Source of the DNA: Globisporangium splendens
Lineage: Eukaryota > Oomycota > Peronosporomycetes > Pythiales > Pythiaceae
Reading direction: 5' to 3'
Length of the DNA: 64,000 bases
Assembly: GCA_006386115.1 (NCBI GenBank)
Contig: VFIW01000109.1
Location: 1-64,000 of the forward strand
The position numbers and the translations under genes were made by a program. The notes beneath the pieces were generated by a model. That model saw only the letters and a list, made by a program, of their open reading frames with translations, did not search any database and was not told where the DNA came from. Below are positions 1-10,020 of this stretch, piece after piece (positions within the stretch are counted from its first letter, which is position 1; the number at the start of each line of letters is the position of its first letter).

Positions 1-390
1 GTACCACCATCGTGTTGCCCATGTAATGTTACGCAGGTATACAAACTTTCATTCAATTTGGTTCATTACTGAGGTCGCGCGAGCATAGTGTCGATAACAA
101 GTGTGCCTTGTACATAGACGAGTCAGGAAGTACCACTGTCGTGTTGTCCACATAAAATTACATAAGTATACAAACTTTCATTCAATTTGCATTTATATTG
201 AGGTCGCGCAAGCAGAGTGTCGATTACAAGGGTACCGTGTACATAGACGAGTCAGGAAGTACCACTGTCGTGTTGTCCATGTAAAGTTACATAGGTATAC
301 AAACTTTCATACAATTTGCATTTATATTCGCTTTCTATTGTCCCAATCACACTCGCACCTGTGGAAATCGATATTTGTCGCATAGCCGTG
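1..390. repeat. 129-bp tandem satellite units
   Basis: Three consecutive units start at 1, 130 and 259, each opening with GTACCAC and carrying a TATACAAACTTTCAT core. A diverged unit resumes near 531. The array probably continues left of the window. The same units reappear at 13669, 13798 and 13927. Short open frames across these units only reflect the repeat. Confidence 0.85.
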
Positions 391-923
391 CGTCCCCCGG
401 TCAAATGTGATACTTCCATCGCATTCCCCATACAAAAATACATACAAGTGCAAGTTTTCACGAGGTTTCGAGCACTTTTGCATGACACTCAAATAGAGTG
501 GTACACGGTGCATAGACAGGTCTGAAAGTCCCACAGTCGTGTTCGCGATACAAAAGTAGGCAGGTATACAAAGTTTCATACAAATTGGCCCCCCCCCTGT
601 AGCCCGCGCTGCAAGCACATTCGTCTTTGACTTCCATTGAGTATACTATACAAACTGACAGACAAATCGATGTGGTCCACCCTAACCATGTTTATATTTA
701 GACCTAATTGAAATATTTCATGCAGAAACCCCGAAGATATCGGTGGTTAAGTTAATATAGAAAAGCCGAGCCAAAACGGCACATCATTTTCGTCCAAAAA
801 GTTTGGGCACATCATGGTTAAGTTAATATAGAAAAGCCGAGCCAAAATTGCTCGTCATGGTTTTGCCGGCAGAGCCTAACCACTTTGACTTGAAATTTGT
901 ATGATGACGAGCCTGTTTAGGGA
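1..923. repeat. Left copy of a long direct repeat
   Basis: This block matches 13669-14520 in the same orientation with only scattered substitutions. The left copy has about 70 extra bases (near 735-808) because a short piece containing GGTTAAGTTAATATAG is repeated there. Similarity stops inside a TTTAGGG motif at about 923. It has no convincing TG...CA ends, primer-binding site or polypurine tract, so an LTR identity is not supported. The left edge lies outside the window. No gene is supported within it. Confidence 0.85.
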
Positions 924-931
924 CCCTAAAC
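915..931. repeat. 17-bp palindrome of inverted TTTAGGG heptamers (junction 1)
   Basis: The sequence GTTTAGGGACCCTAAAC is a perfect palindrome around one central base. It sits exactly where the left direct repeat ends and the dehydrogenase fragment begins. The surrounding 23 bases (911-933) are identical to 12429-12451. Confidence 0.85.
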
Positions 932-1506
932 CCGGCCCCCAGCCTCTCCGACCGGGCCAAACGGTGCTGCTCCTCGGCACCGGCGGCGTCTCGATCGCCG
1001 GACTGCAGTTTGCGAAGGCAGCAGGTGCCACTGCCATCATCACGTCGTCGTCCGACGAAAAACTGGCGTTTGTCAAGGAGAAATTTGGGGCGGACCACGT
1101 CATCAACTATCGCAAGACGCCGAACTGGGCTGAGGAAGTCATTCGAATCACTAGCGGTCGTGGTGTTGACCACGTTCTTGAGACGGGCGGCCCTGGCACC
1201 ATTGAGCAAAGCATCCGTTCCTGCAAAGTGGGTGGTGTTGTAGACCTCATTGGCTTCCTTGCTTCGGCGGAGAAGCAGAGTCTTCCGGATGTCGCGATGC
1301 TGACGCTGTTCCACCAAGCGATCCTGCGTGGCGTGCAGGTCGGCAGTACGCAGTTGATGCGCGACCTCGTCCGCTTTGTGACCAACCAGAAAATCCAACC
1401 GCACGTCGACAAGTCGTTCTCGTTCTACGCTCGTGAGCAGGTGCATGAGGCGTTCGAGTATCTCCAGTCGAGCAAGCAGGTCGGCAAAATCGGCATCGAA
1501 TTTTAG
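931..1506 (+). pseudogene. Truncated NADPH:quinone oxidoreductase / zinc-type alcohol dehydrogenase fragment
   Basis: The translation begins at a Rossmann-fold entry (LRPGQTVLLLGTGGVS), with the nucleotide-binding glycine-rich loop followed by GLQFAKAAGATAI. It runs to a natural C-terminus (QVGKIGIEF) and a stop at 1504-1506. This is the cofactor-binding and C-terminal half of a medium-chain dehydrogenase. The N-terminal GroES-like catalytic half, roughly 150 residues in the family, is absent because the repeat junction at 915-931 cuts in just before the fold. The only upstream ATG (901) lies in repeat DNA and would add junk residues. The remaining frame has no stop, so the truncation may be recent. 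A functional enzyme is unlikely, although it would resemble NAD(P)-binding domains. Confidence 0.8.
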
Positions 1507-1726
1507 ACGCGCATCAGAGAGTCCACACAGGCGACAGTCAACGACAGACACGCCACGCATCCAGTGAGGCTTTGGATCAACGTGATCTTTGTCCATGTGT
1601 TTTTTTTGTTGAAGTAAAAAGCAATTCACACGATTCAAACATTCAATTCAAATTGCAGTTTCGTTTTGTCGCACTGTATTCCTTCAATAAACCTCAAAAC
1701 CTCACTCCGCTTTTGTCTCCGCGCTT

Positions 1727-1743
1727 TCATTATCCAATTTGCG
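1727..1743 (+). promoter_or_regulatory. Inr/FPR-like core promoter next to the start codon
   Basis: TCATTATCCAATTTGCG closely resembles the oomycete Inr plus flanking promoter region consensus (YCATTYYNCAWTTTNYY). It ends three bases before the ATG at 1747. If used, the 5' leader would be only a few to about 15 nt long. It supports the choice of 1747 over the upstream in-frame ATG-less region. Confidence 0.5.
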
Positions 1744-1746
1744 GCG

Positions 1747-3015
1747 ATGGAGAGCACGCCGGAAGACCTAGGGGATGCAGAAACTCAGCGTTACGTCTTC
1801 GTCGCATCGCCTCTAGAGTCGGCGAGCTCGCAAACGACGGAAGTGCTGGAAACACCGCTGGAGACACCGCTGCAGACGCCACTGCAGACGCCTCAGCAGA
1901 CGCCGCCCCAATCGCCTCTGCTACCGCTTGCACAAGATTCCCAACAGTCGCCCTCGTCTCCGTTTCTGTCGCCGTCCCCTCCATCGATGGGGCTTCCCGA
2001 GTTCGTCTCCCCTACGCCGACTCCCTCGCCGACTCCCTCGCCATCACCACCCCCGTCAGAGCCAGTAGACCCGTCGCAGAGTCCGATGTCTTCTGCTGTT
2101 CAGCCTGTTGTGTCGGTAAGTGGTCGAGGAGAGGGACGCACTGCGGAACGGGCCATCGTTGCCGAGGGGCTCGGTGGTGCTTGTGACTCGTTCCAGCGTT
2201 CTTCTCCACCAACCGGATCGATTCGTGGGGTCTCTTCTGAAGGGGTCATCGTTGCTGGGTGGCCCAGTGGTGCTAGTGACCCCTTTCGCGAGGAGATCAA
2301 GCATACGAACCCGATCTGGTTGGATGACTATTTGCCGAACACAGCGGGTTGGAAGGTAGAGGGTATTGAGGTTTGTTTGTACGCGACGGATAAGCTCACC
2401 ATCTTGAACACGTGTTATGTAGATTTGCTGGATCGAAATATGCGGGAGAAGTTTAGTTTTGATCGTAGTTTGTTTTACATTGATATATTTTTTCGATGGC
2501 GATTTTTCAGAAGAGGGGTGCGGCCGCGTGTGCATCCTGATGATTTGACGATCTCCTGGAGCGCGTTTGTCATCCAATTTTCAAGAGACCCATCGGCGTG
2601 GATCGAGAATCGGTACCTGAGAGAGTACGAGAAGTTCATGAACCGCTCTACACTCGGCCCGATAATGGCGGTCCATGAAGAATCGATGAAGATTGGGCAA
2701 CGATGCGCCGTTCCTCCCGAGCTCAAGTGTTCGTTCTGCTACAAGGGTACCGCGCATATGCCACAACATACAAGATCGGCCATTTTGGCTCGAGTAGTAT
2801 CGTCAGATTTTGCGACGGTCGAAGCGCCATTGCGTCAAGCCATTGAACGGTTGGATGAATGCGTAGCATCAACGTCTGCGGGATCTGCTCATGCATCACA
2901 AGCATCGCAAGTATCGACATCGACGGAGTTTGCGGAACTGCGTCGAGAGAACGAGGAGCTGCAAAGGAGGCTGGCAACAATCGCACAGACAGCTGCCAAA
3001 AGAAGAAGGCCGTAG
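1747..3015 (+). CDS. Hypothetical protein with Pro/Ser/Thr-rich N-terminus and C-terminal coiled coil
   Basis: I do not recognise this 422-residue protein. Residues about 30-140 are a low-complexity stretch with repeated TPLQTP and PTPSPTPS motifs. Residues about 195-365 look folded, rich in aromatic residues (NPIWLDDYLPNTAGW, RWRFFRRG), and contain a CSFC pair that might bind metal. The last 50 residues form a short heptad helix (ELRRENEELQRRL) and end in a basic AAKRRRP tail that could be a nuclear signal. The start is the first ATG after an Inr/FPR-like element. The gene is intronless and lies between two TTTAGGG palindromes (915-931 and 3043-3059), ending 25 bp before the palindrome arm begins. 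It could be a repeat-associated or transposon-borne gene, but no transposase signature is visible. Confidence 0.6.
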   Translation: MESTPEDLGDAETQRYVFVASPLESASSQTTEVLETPLETPLQTPLQTPQQTPPQSPLLPLAQDSQQSPSSPFLSPSPPSMGLPEFVSPTPTPSPTPSPSPPPSEPVDPSQSPMSSAVQPVVSVSGRGEGRTAERAIVAEGLGGACDSFQRSSPPTGSIRGVSSEGVIVAGWPSGASDPFREEIKHTNPIWLDDYLPNTAGWKVEGIEVCLYATDKLTILNTCYVDLLDRNMREKFSFDRSLFYIDIFFRWRFFRRGVRPRVHPDDLTISWSAFVIQFSRDPSAWIENRYLREYEKFMNRSTLGPIMAVHEESMKIGQRCAVPPELKCSFCYKGTAHMPQHTRSAILARVVSSDFATVEAPLRQAIERLDECVASTSAGSAHASQASQVSTSTEFAELRRENEELQRRLATIAQTAAKRRRP

Positions 3016-3042
3016 AGTAATGTCAACGTGAAGCGTTTGAGG

Positions 3043-3059
3043 GTTTAGGGTCCCTAAAC
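3043..3059. repeat. 17-bp TTTAGGG palindrome at the outer end of the left arm (junction 2)
   Basis: GTTTAGGGTCCCTAAAC has the same sequence as the copy at 915-931 when read on the other strand. It lies 3 bp inside the point where the arm-to-arm match begins. Confidence 0.85.
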
Positions 3060-3224
3060 AGGCACAGTGCGTCCCTCTCTTTTGATAATGACATACAGAG
3101 AGCACGAGCCAAATGGCTCTCTATCAGGGCTCTCTGCTGCTGCTGCAAAGCAAGCTCTCTATCGGGTTTCTTCTTATCCATTTCGATGCACTCAATCTCT
3201 CTCTCTCCCTCTCGATCGTTTATT

Positions 3225-3337
3225 ATCAGATGTCATATAGCGCATACTGAAACCGAGTGTGATTGTGGCTCTGTATCAGATGTCATATAGCGCATACTGA
3301 AACCGAGCGTGATTGTGGCTCTGTATCAGATGTCAAA
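3225..3337. repeat. 50-bp tandem units, left arm
   Basis: ATCAGATGTC recurs at exactly 50-bp spacing from 3225, 3275 and 3325. The first unit carries CCGAGTGTG and the second CCGAGCGTG. In the opposite arm the order of these two variants is swapped and the third partial unit differs, so this is the most diverged part of the palindrome arms. Confidence 0.85.
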
Positions 3338-4477
3338 GCGTTTGAGTAAAATCGTCAAGGATGTTCTCAATAAGTAAATTTTGGATGTTGACTGTGTTGT
3401 TGTGTGTGCACATTTGTGTTGAGTTGTTTTCTATCCTATTGAAAAATAAGCAGTTGGAGTCTAGGCTTCGTGCCTGATCGCACAGTCAAAAAAAGTGATA
3501 TATCTGAGAGGGGTTTCGGCGTTCAGTGAAGGCACACTGTAAATCAACTCCCATGTTTTCGAGTAAACGATCAATGGCCAGACATTCATGGTATTTCACA
3601 AAACTGCCCACATGGCAGCTGCAAAAATTACTCTAATTGTTTGAGCCTGCAGCCTACCTCACTCAAACATGTAATAACTCTTGGAAAACAACAAAAAAGA
3701 TATTATTCTTGAAGCATTATCCACTCATATTTTCCAGTGGTGATTTCATACGAGAAAAACGTTGGCGAAGCCAAATTTTATCTAGCGGCAACGTATCATG
3801 GTCTAAAACACAAAACCCTCACACATCGCATTTCCGAGCCAGTTGCGATGAGATGGCCGGGGACACCCTCGCCGGCGGATTCGTTTCGTTTCGTTGTGGA
3901 GAAAATTTGACCGCACATCATGGGACTGGTTTTTATCGCAACCTCGTATTTTCTTAGGTATATTTAGAGCTCAGGATCGTCTTTAAAAGTTAAATATTGG
4001 CTCAGTGGTGAGCCAATTAAACAAATCTGTTCCAAAACAGAGAATGACGGATGGAAAGTTTACTGTGAAGATTATTCGCTTATCTCAGGGCAGCTTGGAC
4101 TGGCGGGCGTTAAAGGATCAGACTGGTAGTTGAATGGGTTGGCGAGTGGATTGTGTTGATGGGTGGATCCGTTTAGTGGCTGGGCCAGTCTGTTGGATCG
4201 GCCAGTCGCAGATGGGTGGTTGGAATTGTCTCAGCGCGCCGCCACGTGTTCAACGAGCATTGTTTCTGCTCTATGGGTCTCATTCGCAGAGTTGTTCTGT
4301 ACCAGACAGTTGTCGACCGCACAAGTGCATGCCGAACGCTTTTGCTGTGTGCTTGGGAGTGATGCGTGTGCTGTCGTTTTATTGCGTGTGTAGAGATCGA
4401 GCGGAGCGAAGCTATCGCTGTTATTGTGGGCTGATTTGTGATGAACAGCAGGAAACGGCGGATACGAAGAAAGTGAT

Positions 4478-5471
4478 ATGCGGACCAAGAGACCCAACAC
4501 AGAGTGCGCCATACCTGATATGGTGAAAGAAAGCGGCGCTGAAAACTACCCAATTCGTTTTATCAAGGAAACGCTCTCAAATTGGAGAGCGTTGAAAGCA
4601 CGAAACCTGAGAGCTACCCAGCTTAAATTCGCGACAGAGGTAAATGCCAACCTTTTGACGTTTCGCAGCTGGTTGACGAAGTCCAAGCAAATATTTGCAA
4701 CAGCAAATGGCGAAACAATTTATGCAGAGCGGAAGAACTTTTCATTGGCAAAGAGGCAAGCGATTGAGTGTCTTATCCAGAGACTCCGTGACATGGATCG
4801 CATTTTACTCAGCGATGTGGTGGAATGCATCCAGAAGCAGGCTCCAGAGCTTCTGCAAGGGAACACGTACGACAACCGGAGACGCATTTCAGAGCGCGTT
4901 ATCAAGAAGGCACTCGCTACCGCGAATGGGTTCAACAAAGTATCGGCAAATATTGGCGCTGTGCTTCGCGACCGCTGTCTCAGTGTGATGAACGCAACAT
5001 GCAGCTGCAAGCGGAAGCGCGGATCTCGCTGTCAAAACCGGTCGAAGAATGTCGAGTGTGGGGATTCGACATGTTCAGTGGGAAACCAATGTACCGACCG
5101 TGCTCTTCAAGATCTCCAATGCGCTGCCACAATTGTTCGGGAAAGCGGTGCTGATGGGCGTGGTTTATATGCGAGTGAGAGCATTGCAAAGGGTGTATTT
5201 GTGGCGGAGTTTGTGGCGGAGTTGATATGCGAGTCAGAAAAGAAAGCTCGTCATTCGCGCCACCGAAACGTGTACGCGATTGGAATATCCGACACAGTGA
5301 TCATCAACCTATCTCGACACGCCAACAATGCCCGATTCAAGAATCATTCACATAACCAGATTGCAAAAGTAGACGTGGTTGATCTGCAATTCGTTACGGA
5401 TTGCTGTTTTTTCGATCAAACCCATCAAGGCAGGGGAAGAAATTATGTTTGATTACAGAGAGGACTGCTAG
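4478..5471 (+). pseudogene. AWS-SET protein methyltransferase gene with a frameshift, left copy
   Basis: The open frame starts at ATG 4478. It has an N-terminal helical region of about 165 residues that loosely resembles transposase-type helix-turn-helix DNA-binding segments (low confidence). A Cys-rich AWS-like block follows (CSCKRKRGSRCQNRSKNVEC), then the SET core: GRGLYASESIAKG, and RFKNHS for the AdoMet-binding NHS motif. At the T6 run 5407-5412 the frame changes. The +1 frame continues with KPIKAGEEIMFDY, the expected tyrosine-bearing catalytic motif, and stops at 5471. In the original frame the protein ends at 5452 with an unrelated tail. The cysteine that usually follows NHS is also missing. 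AWS-SET proteins such as SETD2/ASH1/NSD methylate H3K36. This copy probably does not, unless a frameshift or an unrecognised intron restores it. Confidence 0.75.
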
Positions 5472-6053
5472 TTCAGCAAAAGCAATTGTGGATGCCAGGA
5501 CTAAGTCACTTGTTGAGGATGTAGTTTTTGGTTGCATTTAAAGCAAATTAATCCTTTCGTGAAATAAAACCGCACTCTCCGAACTGTATACTTTTTCGAG
5601 TCTTCGAGTTAACGTTGACTCTACAAATCAACGACAGCCAACGTGTGTATCGCGATATCGGTACAGCTTATTGTACCCCCAACGATTCATTCTAAACACT
5701 GGGTCGCCTGAAACGATGCAGTCACAGGCCGCATACACCTGTGTATGCTGTCACTTATGAACACGATGCGAACACAAGATATACTTCCCCCTCTGCGACA
5801 CTCAGTTTCACCATGAACACGAAACACACGATGTGAACACAAAATTTGATTTTCCACCCAAAACAAATAAAAGGGAAACTATCACAGTTGAATATGTGTT
5901 GTCCCAGGTGGCAAGATGCGTATTTGACTTGTAAGTCGCCGCTCCTTTGCAAGAAGAATACGGTCCAGGATGTGGAACACGCGGGATTTTCAGACTGGTG
6001 ATCTGTTAAACATGCAAGAGTTGAGGTAGAAACACATTTATTGGACTGTCAAT

Positions 6054-7634
6054 TTATTGCTTATTGTATTCAAACCCATAATTAGTTTTGGCACCACTCG
6101 AAGAAAGATTGCAGTCGGTCTGGGCTTGCGGATACAATTTTGAAAGTGAGATTGAGTTCGTTACCATTAAGGCAAATCCTATTGGAATTTGTTCTGTTGG
6201 ATCAATGTTTGTCTGCTCAATATCGACCTCGAGCAGAAAGAGGCGAATTGTCTCGTCCCACAAGCGCGACGCTTGCTTCAAAACGTAGAGACTCTTTCGC
6301 AGTCTGCAAACGAGTTGATTATCAGTGAATGCCGCTGGGTTGTCGGTGTCCTTGACGCAGTTCTTGATGTGGATCTCAAGCGACCCTTTCAGGGCCTCCA
6401 CGAAGATTGCTTTTACAAGGTCTCAGTTCAGCAAGGCAGTGTCCACGTCCCACTGCTGGAAGTGCATCGTTTCAGTGCAACTCTCCGCGAGTAATGTTCG
6501 GACCAATTTCAGAGTAGCGTCCGGTGCATAGGTCTCTTCATGACCAATGTCATCCCGTTTTGCTGCGGAGTGTGCGGCACAGCCTACTCGCGCTTGATAT
6601 CACAGGCACTCAAGTAATCGACAAAGCGCTTGCCGGTGTAGTCGCCACCATTGTCTGACCTGTGACGCTTGATCTTGTTGTCGGTCAGGTTCTCGGGCTC
6701 GGATTTGTAGATCTTGAACTTGTCGAGGGCTTCCGATTTCTTCTTCATGAAGTAGACCGACACATGTCGAGTGCAGTCATCAACGAACACAATCGCATAG
6801 GGACTTTCTCCTGGGTCTTGGTTTGCGTTGGCTCCATCATGTCAGTGTGGACCAACTCAAGCACCCACTTGGTCTTCACCTTGTTCGCAGGTTGTCGACA
6901 GCCATCTTTCCCATGCAGCATCCTTCGCAGACTTCTTCAACTGTATCTTCACTCTTGATCGCAGGAAGTCTTTCAGTCATCGTTCTGAGATTCTGGTATC
7001 GCTGGAAACGGATGTGGCCGAGCTTGGCATGCATTAGTTCCCACTCGGAGCATGCATTACCATTCAGCCGGCGGCACGCTTCCCTCAGCACGGTGCGGAC
7101 CTTGTAGATAATGCCATCGCGCTTCTGGTCATGACCGTTTCTTGGCCAAACTTAAAGCCGCACTTGTATCGACCGGACTCAGCTCTCACCCCCTTCTCGG
7201 CGAGTTCCGAGACTGAGAGCAGGTTCCCGTCAAATGCCGGAATGTAGAGCACATCGGACAGCGTGATCTCGACGCCATCTTGCACCTTGAGACACCCGTC
7301 CGTGATGACGATCTGGATCGGGGTCGACAAGCTCTGCATGGTCACACAATTTTCGCGTCGACTTGTCATGTGAGCTGGCTCCTGAGTCCACCAGCCACAC
7401 AGACTTGCCGAGGCTCATCGCAGCTGCAGCAGCGTACCGGTGCTCAGTCCTTTCAGCAGCTCGGCGGTCTTGCTGGTCTTCGAACTTCTTTTTGCGACAG
7501 TCGGCCTCCTTATGACCGACCTTCTTGCAGTTGTTGCACTTGCTGTTGAAGGGATTCAAGTTGTTCGAGTTCCCGTTGCGGAGCATCTCGTTTGCAAACA
7601 CGTTTTCGGTCAGAGCACTGCTATAGCCACTGGG
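6054..7634 (-). mobile_element. Decayed Ty1/copia gag-pol fragment, left copy
   Basis: Read on the minus strand from the centre outward, this shows a CCHC zinc knuckle (CNNCKKVGHKEADC), a protease-like WLVDSGASSH motif, a pre-integrase zinc region (HAKLGH... CEGCCMGK), an integrase piece (RSDNGGDYTGKRF) and, after a deletion, a reverse-transcriptase piece (QLVCRLRKSLYVLKQASRLW). The pieces lie in different frames separated by stops. Most of reverse transcriptase and all of RNase H are missing, and no LTRs are visible. It is not autonomous. Confidence 0.9.
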
Positions 7635-7857
7635 GCCGGCCTCGTAGCGTGACGTCAAGGTAGAATCTGGCACGTTTTACCGAGCACGTGGACCGGTTCA
7701 AAGAGCTCGTGACGAACCTCGAGATAATTAACAAGACCGTCGAGGAGACTCGCCAAATCGTGCTCCTTGGCACTCTCCCCTTTTGATCTCCAGCGATACG
7801 GAGTACACGATCAACCTCGGCTTGAGCCAACAGATCGAGTCACTCTATGTAGCCGAC
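7635..7857 (+). other. Unique spacer at the palindrome centre, containing a gag fragment
   Basis: This is the only part of the palindrome without a mirror copy. On the plus strand it encodes HVDRFKELVTNLEIINKTVE and further gag-like sequence up to a TGA near 7783, matching the usual copia gag position upstream of the zinc knuckle. Thus the plus-strand (right) arm is likely close to the original element orientation. The first bases beyond each arm differ (SRYEAGPSG versus SLYVADPSG), so the two inner ends did not come from a simple hairpin. Confidence 0.8.
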
Positions 7858-9438
7858 CCCAGTGGCTATAGCAGTGCTCTGACCGAAAACGTGTTTGCAA
7901 ACGAGATGCTCCGCAACGGGAACTCGAACAACTTGAATCCCTTCAACGGCAAGTGCAACAACTGCAAGAAGGTCGGTCATAAGGAGGCCGACTGTCGCAA
8001 AAAGAAGTTCGAAGACCAGCAAGACCGCCGAGCTGCTGAAAGGACTGAGCACCGGTACGCTGCTGCAGCTGCGATGAGCCTCGGCAAGTCTGTGTGGCTG
8101 GTGGACTCAGGAGCCAGCTCACATGACAAGTCGACGCGAAAATTGTGTGACCATGCAGAGCTTGTCGACCCCGATCCAGATCGTCATCACGGACGGGTGT
8201 CTCAAGGTGCAAGATGGCGTCGAGATCACGCTGTCCGATGTGCTCTACATTCCGGCATTTGACGGGAACCTGCTCTCAGTCTCGGAACTCGCCGAGAAGG
8301 GGGTGAGAGCTGAGTCCGGTCGATACAAGTGCGGCTTTAAGTTTGGCCAAGAAACGGTCATGACCAGAAGCGCGATGGCATTATCTACAAGGTCCGCACC
8401 GTGCTGAGGGAAGCGTGCCGCCGGCTGAATGGTAATGCATGCTCCGAGTGGGAACTAATGCATGCCAAGCTCGGCCACATCCGTTTCCAGCGATACCAGA
8501 ATCTCAGAACGATGACTGAAAGACTTCCTGCGATCAAGAGTGAAGATACAGTTGAAGAAGTCTGCGAAGGATGCTGCATGGGAAAGATGGCTGTCGACAA
8601 CCTGCGAACAAGGTGAAGACCAAGTGGGTGCTTGAGTTGGTCCACACTGACATGATGGAGCCAACGCAAACCAAGACCCAGGAGAAAGTCCCTATGCGAT
8701 TGTGTTCGTTGATGACTGCACTCGACATGTGTCGGTCTACTTCATGAAGAAGAAATCGGAAGCCCTCGACAAGTTCAAGATCTACAAATCCGAGCCCGAG
8801 AACCTGACCGACAACAAGATCAAGCGTCACAGGTCAGACAATGGTGGCGACTACACCGGCAAGCGCTTTGTCGATTACTTGAGTGCCTGTGATATCAAGC
8901 GCGAGTAGGCTGTGCCGCACACTCCGCAGCAAAACGGGATGACATTGGTTATGAAGAGACCTATGCACCGGACGCTACTCTGAAATTGGTCCGAACATTA
9001 CTCGCGGAGAGTTGCACTGAAACGATGCACTTCCAGCAGTGGGACGTGGACACTGCCTTGCTGAACTGAGACCTTGTAAAAGCAATCTTCGTGGAGGCCC
9101 CGAAAGGGTCGCTTGAGATCCACATCAAGAACTGCGTCAAGGACACCGACAACCCAGCGGCATTCACTGATAATCAACTCGTTTGCAGACTGCGAAAGAG
9201 TCTCTACGTTTTGAAGCAAGCGTCGCGCTTGTGGGACGAGACAATTCGCCTCTTTCTGCTCGAGGTCGATATTGAGCAGACAAACATTGATCCAACAGAA
9301 CAAATTCCAATAGGATTTGCCTTAATGGTAACGAACTCAATCTCACTTTCAAAATTGTATCCGCAAGCCCAGACCGACTGCAATCTTTCTTCGAGTGGTG
9401 CCAAAACTAATTATGGGTTTGAATACAATAAGCAATAA
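7640..9438 (+). mobile_element. Decayed Ty1/copia gag-pol fragment, right copy
   Basis: This is the mirror of 6054-7634 plus the spacer gag segment. The order is gag tail, CCHC knuckle, protease motif, pre-integrase zinc region, integrase core fragment (8702-8908), a truncated reverse-transcriptase fragment (9091-9438). Frame changes occur near 8140, 8400, 8620 and 8700, a stop at 8908, and a deletion joins integrase to reverse transcriptase at about 8950. No LTR, RNase H or intact frame is present. Confidence 0.9.
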
Positions 9439-10020
9439 ATTGACAGTCCAATAAATGTGTTTCTACCTCAACTCTTGCATGTTTAACAGATCACCAGTCT
9501 GAAAATCCCGCGTGTTCCACATCCTGGACCGTATTCTTCTTGCAAAGGAGCGGCGACTTACAAGTCAAATACGCATCTTGCCACCTGGGACAACACATAT
9601 TCAACTGTGATAGTTTCCCTTTTATTTGTTTTGGGTGGAAAATCAAATTTTGTGTTCACATCGTGTGTTTCGTGTTCATGGTGAAACTGAGTGTCGCAGA
9701 GGGGGAAGTATATCTTGTGTTCGCATCGTGTTCATAAGTGACAGCATACACAGGTGTATGCGGCCTGTGACTGCATCGTTTCAGGCGACCCAGTGTTTAG
9801 AATGAATCGTTGGGGGTACAATAAGCTGTACCGATATCGCGATACACACGTTGGCTGTCGTTGATTTGTAGAGTCAACGTTAACTCGAAGACTCGAAAAA
9901 GTATACAGTTCGGAGAGTGCGGTTTTATTTCACGAAAGGATTAATTTGCTTTAAATGCAACCAAAAACTACATCCTCAACAAGTGACTTAGTCCTGGCAT
10001 CCACAATTGCTTTTGCTGAA

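Larger units (their letters stand above)
3040..7634. repeat. Left arm of a 9.4-kb inverted repeat (palindrome)
   Basis: Each base p in this arm pairs with position 15492-p in 7858-12452, with no indel seen at the checkpoints 3043, 3213, 4478, 5471 and 7230. A few substitutions exist, for example a Ser/Gly change in the gag zinc-knuckle region and Gln/Arg near 6390, plus a variable patch at 3258-3337. The arm holds, from outside in, a CT-rich microsatellite, 50-bp tandem units, a frameshifted SET gene and decayed copia sequence. The stretches 3340-4477 and 5472-6053 contain no gene I can support. Confidence 0.95.
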
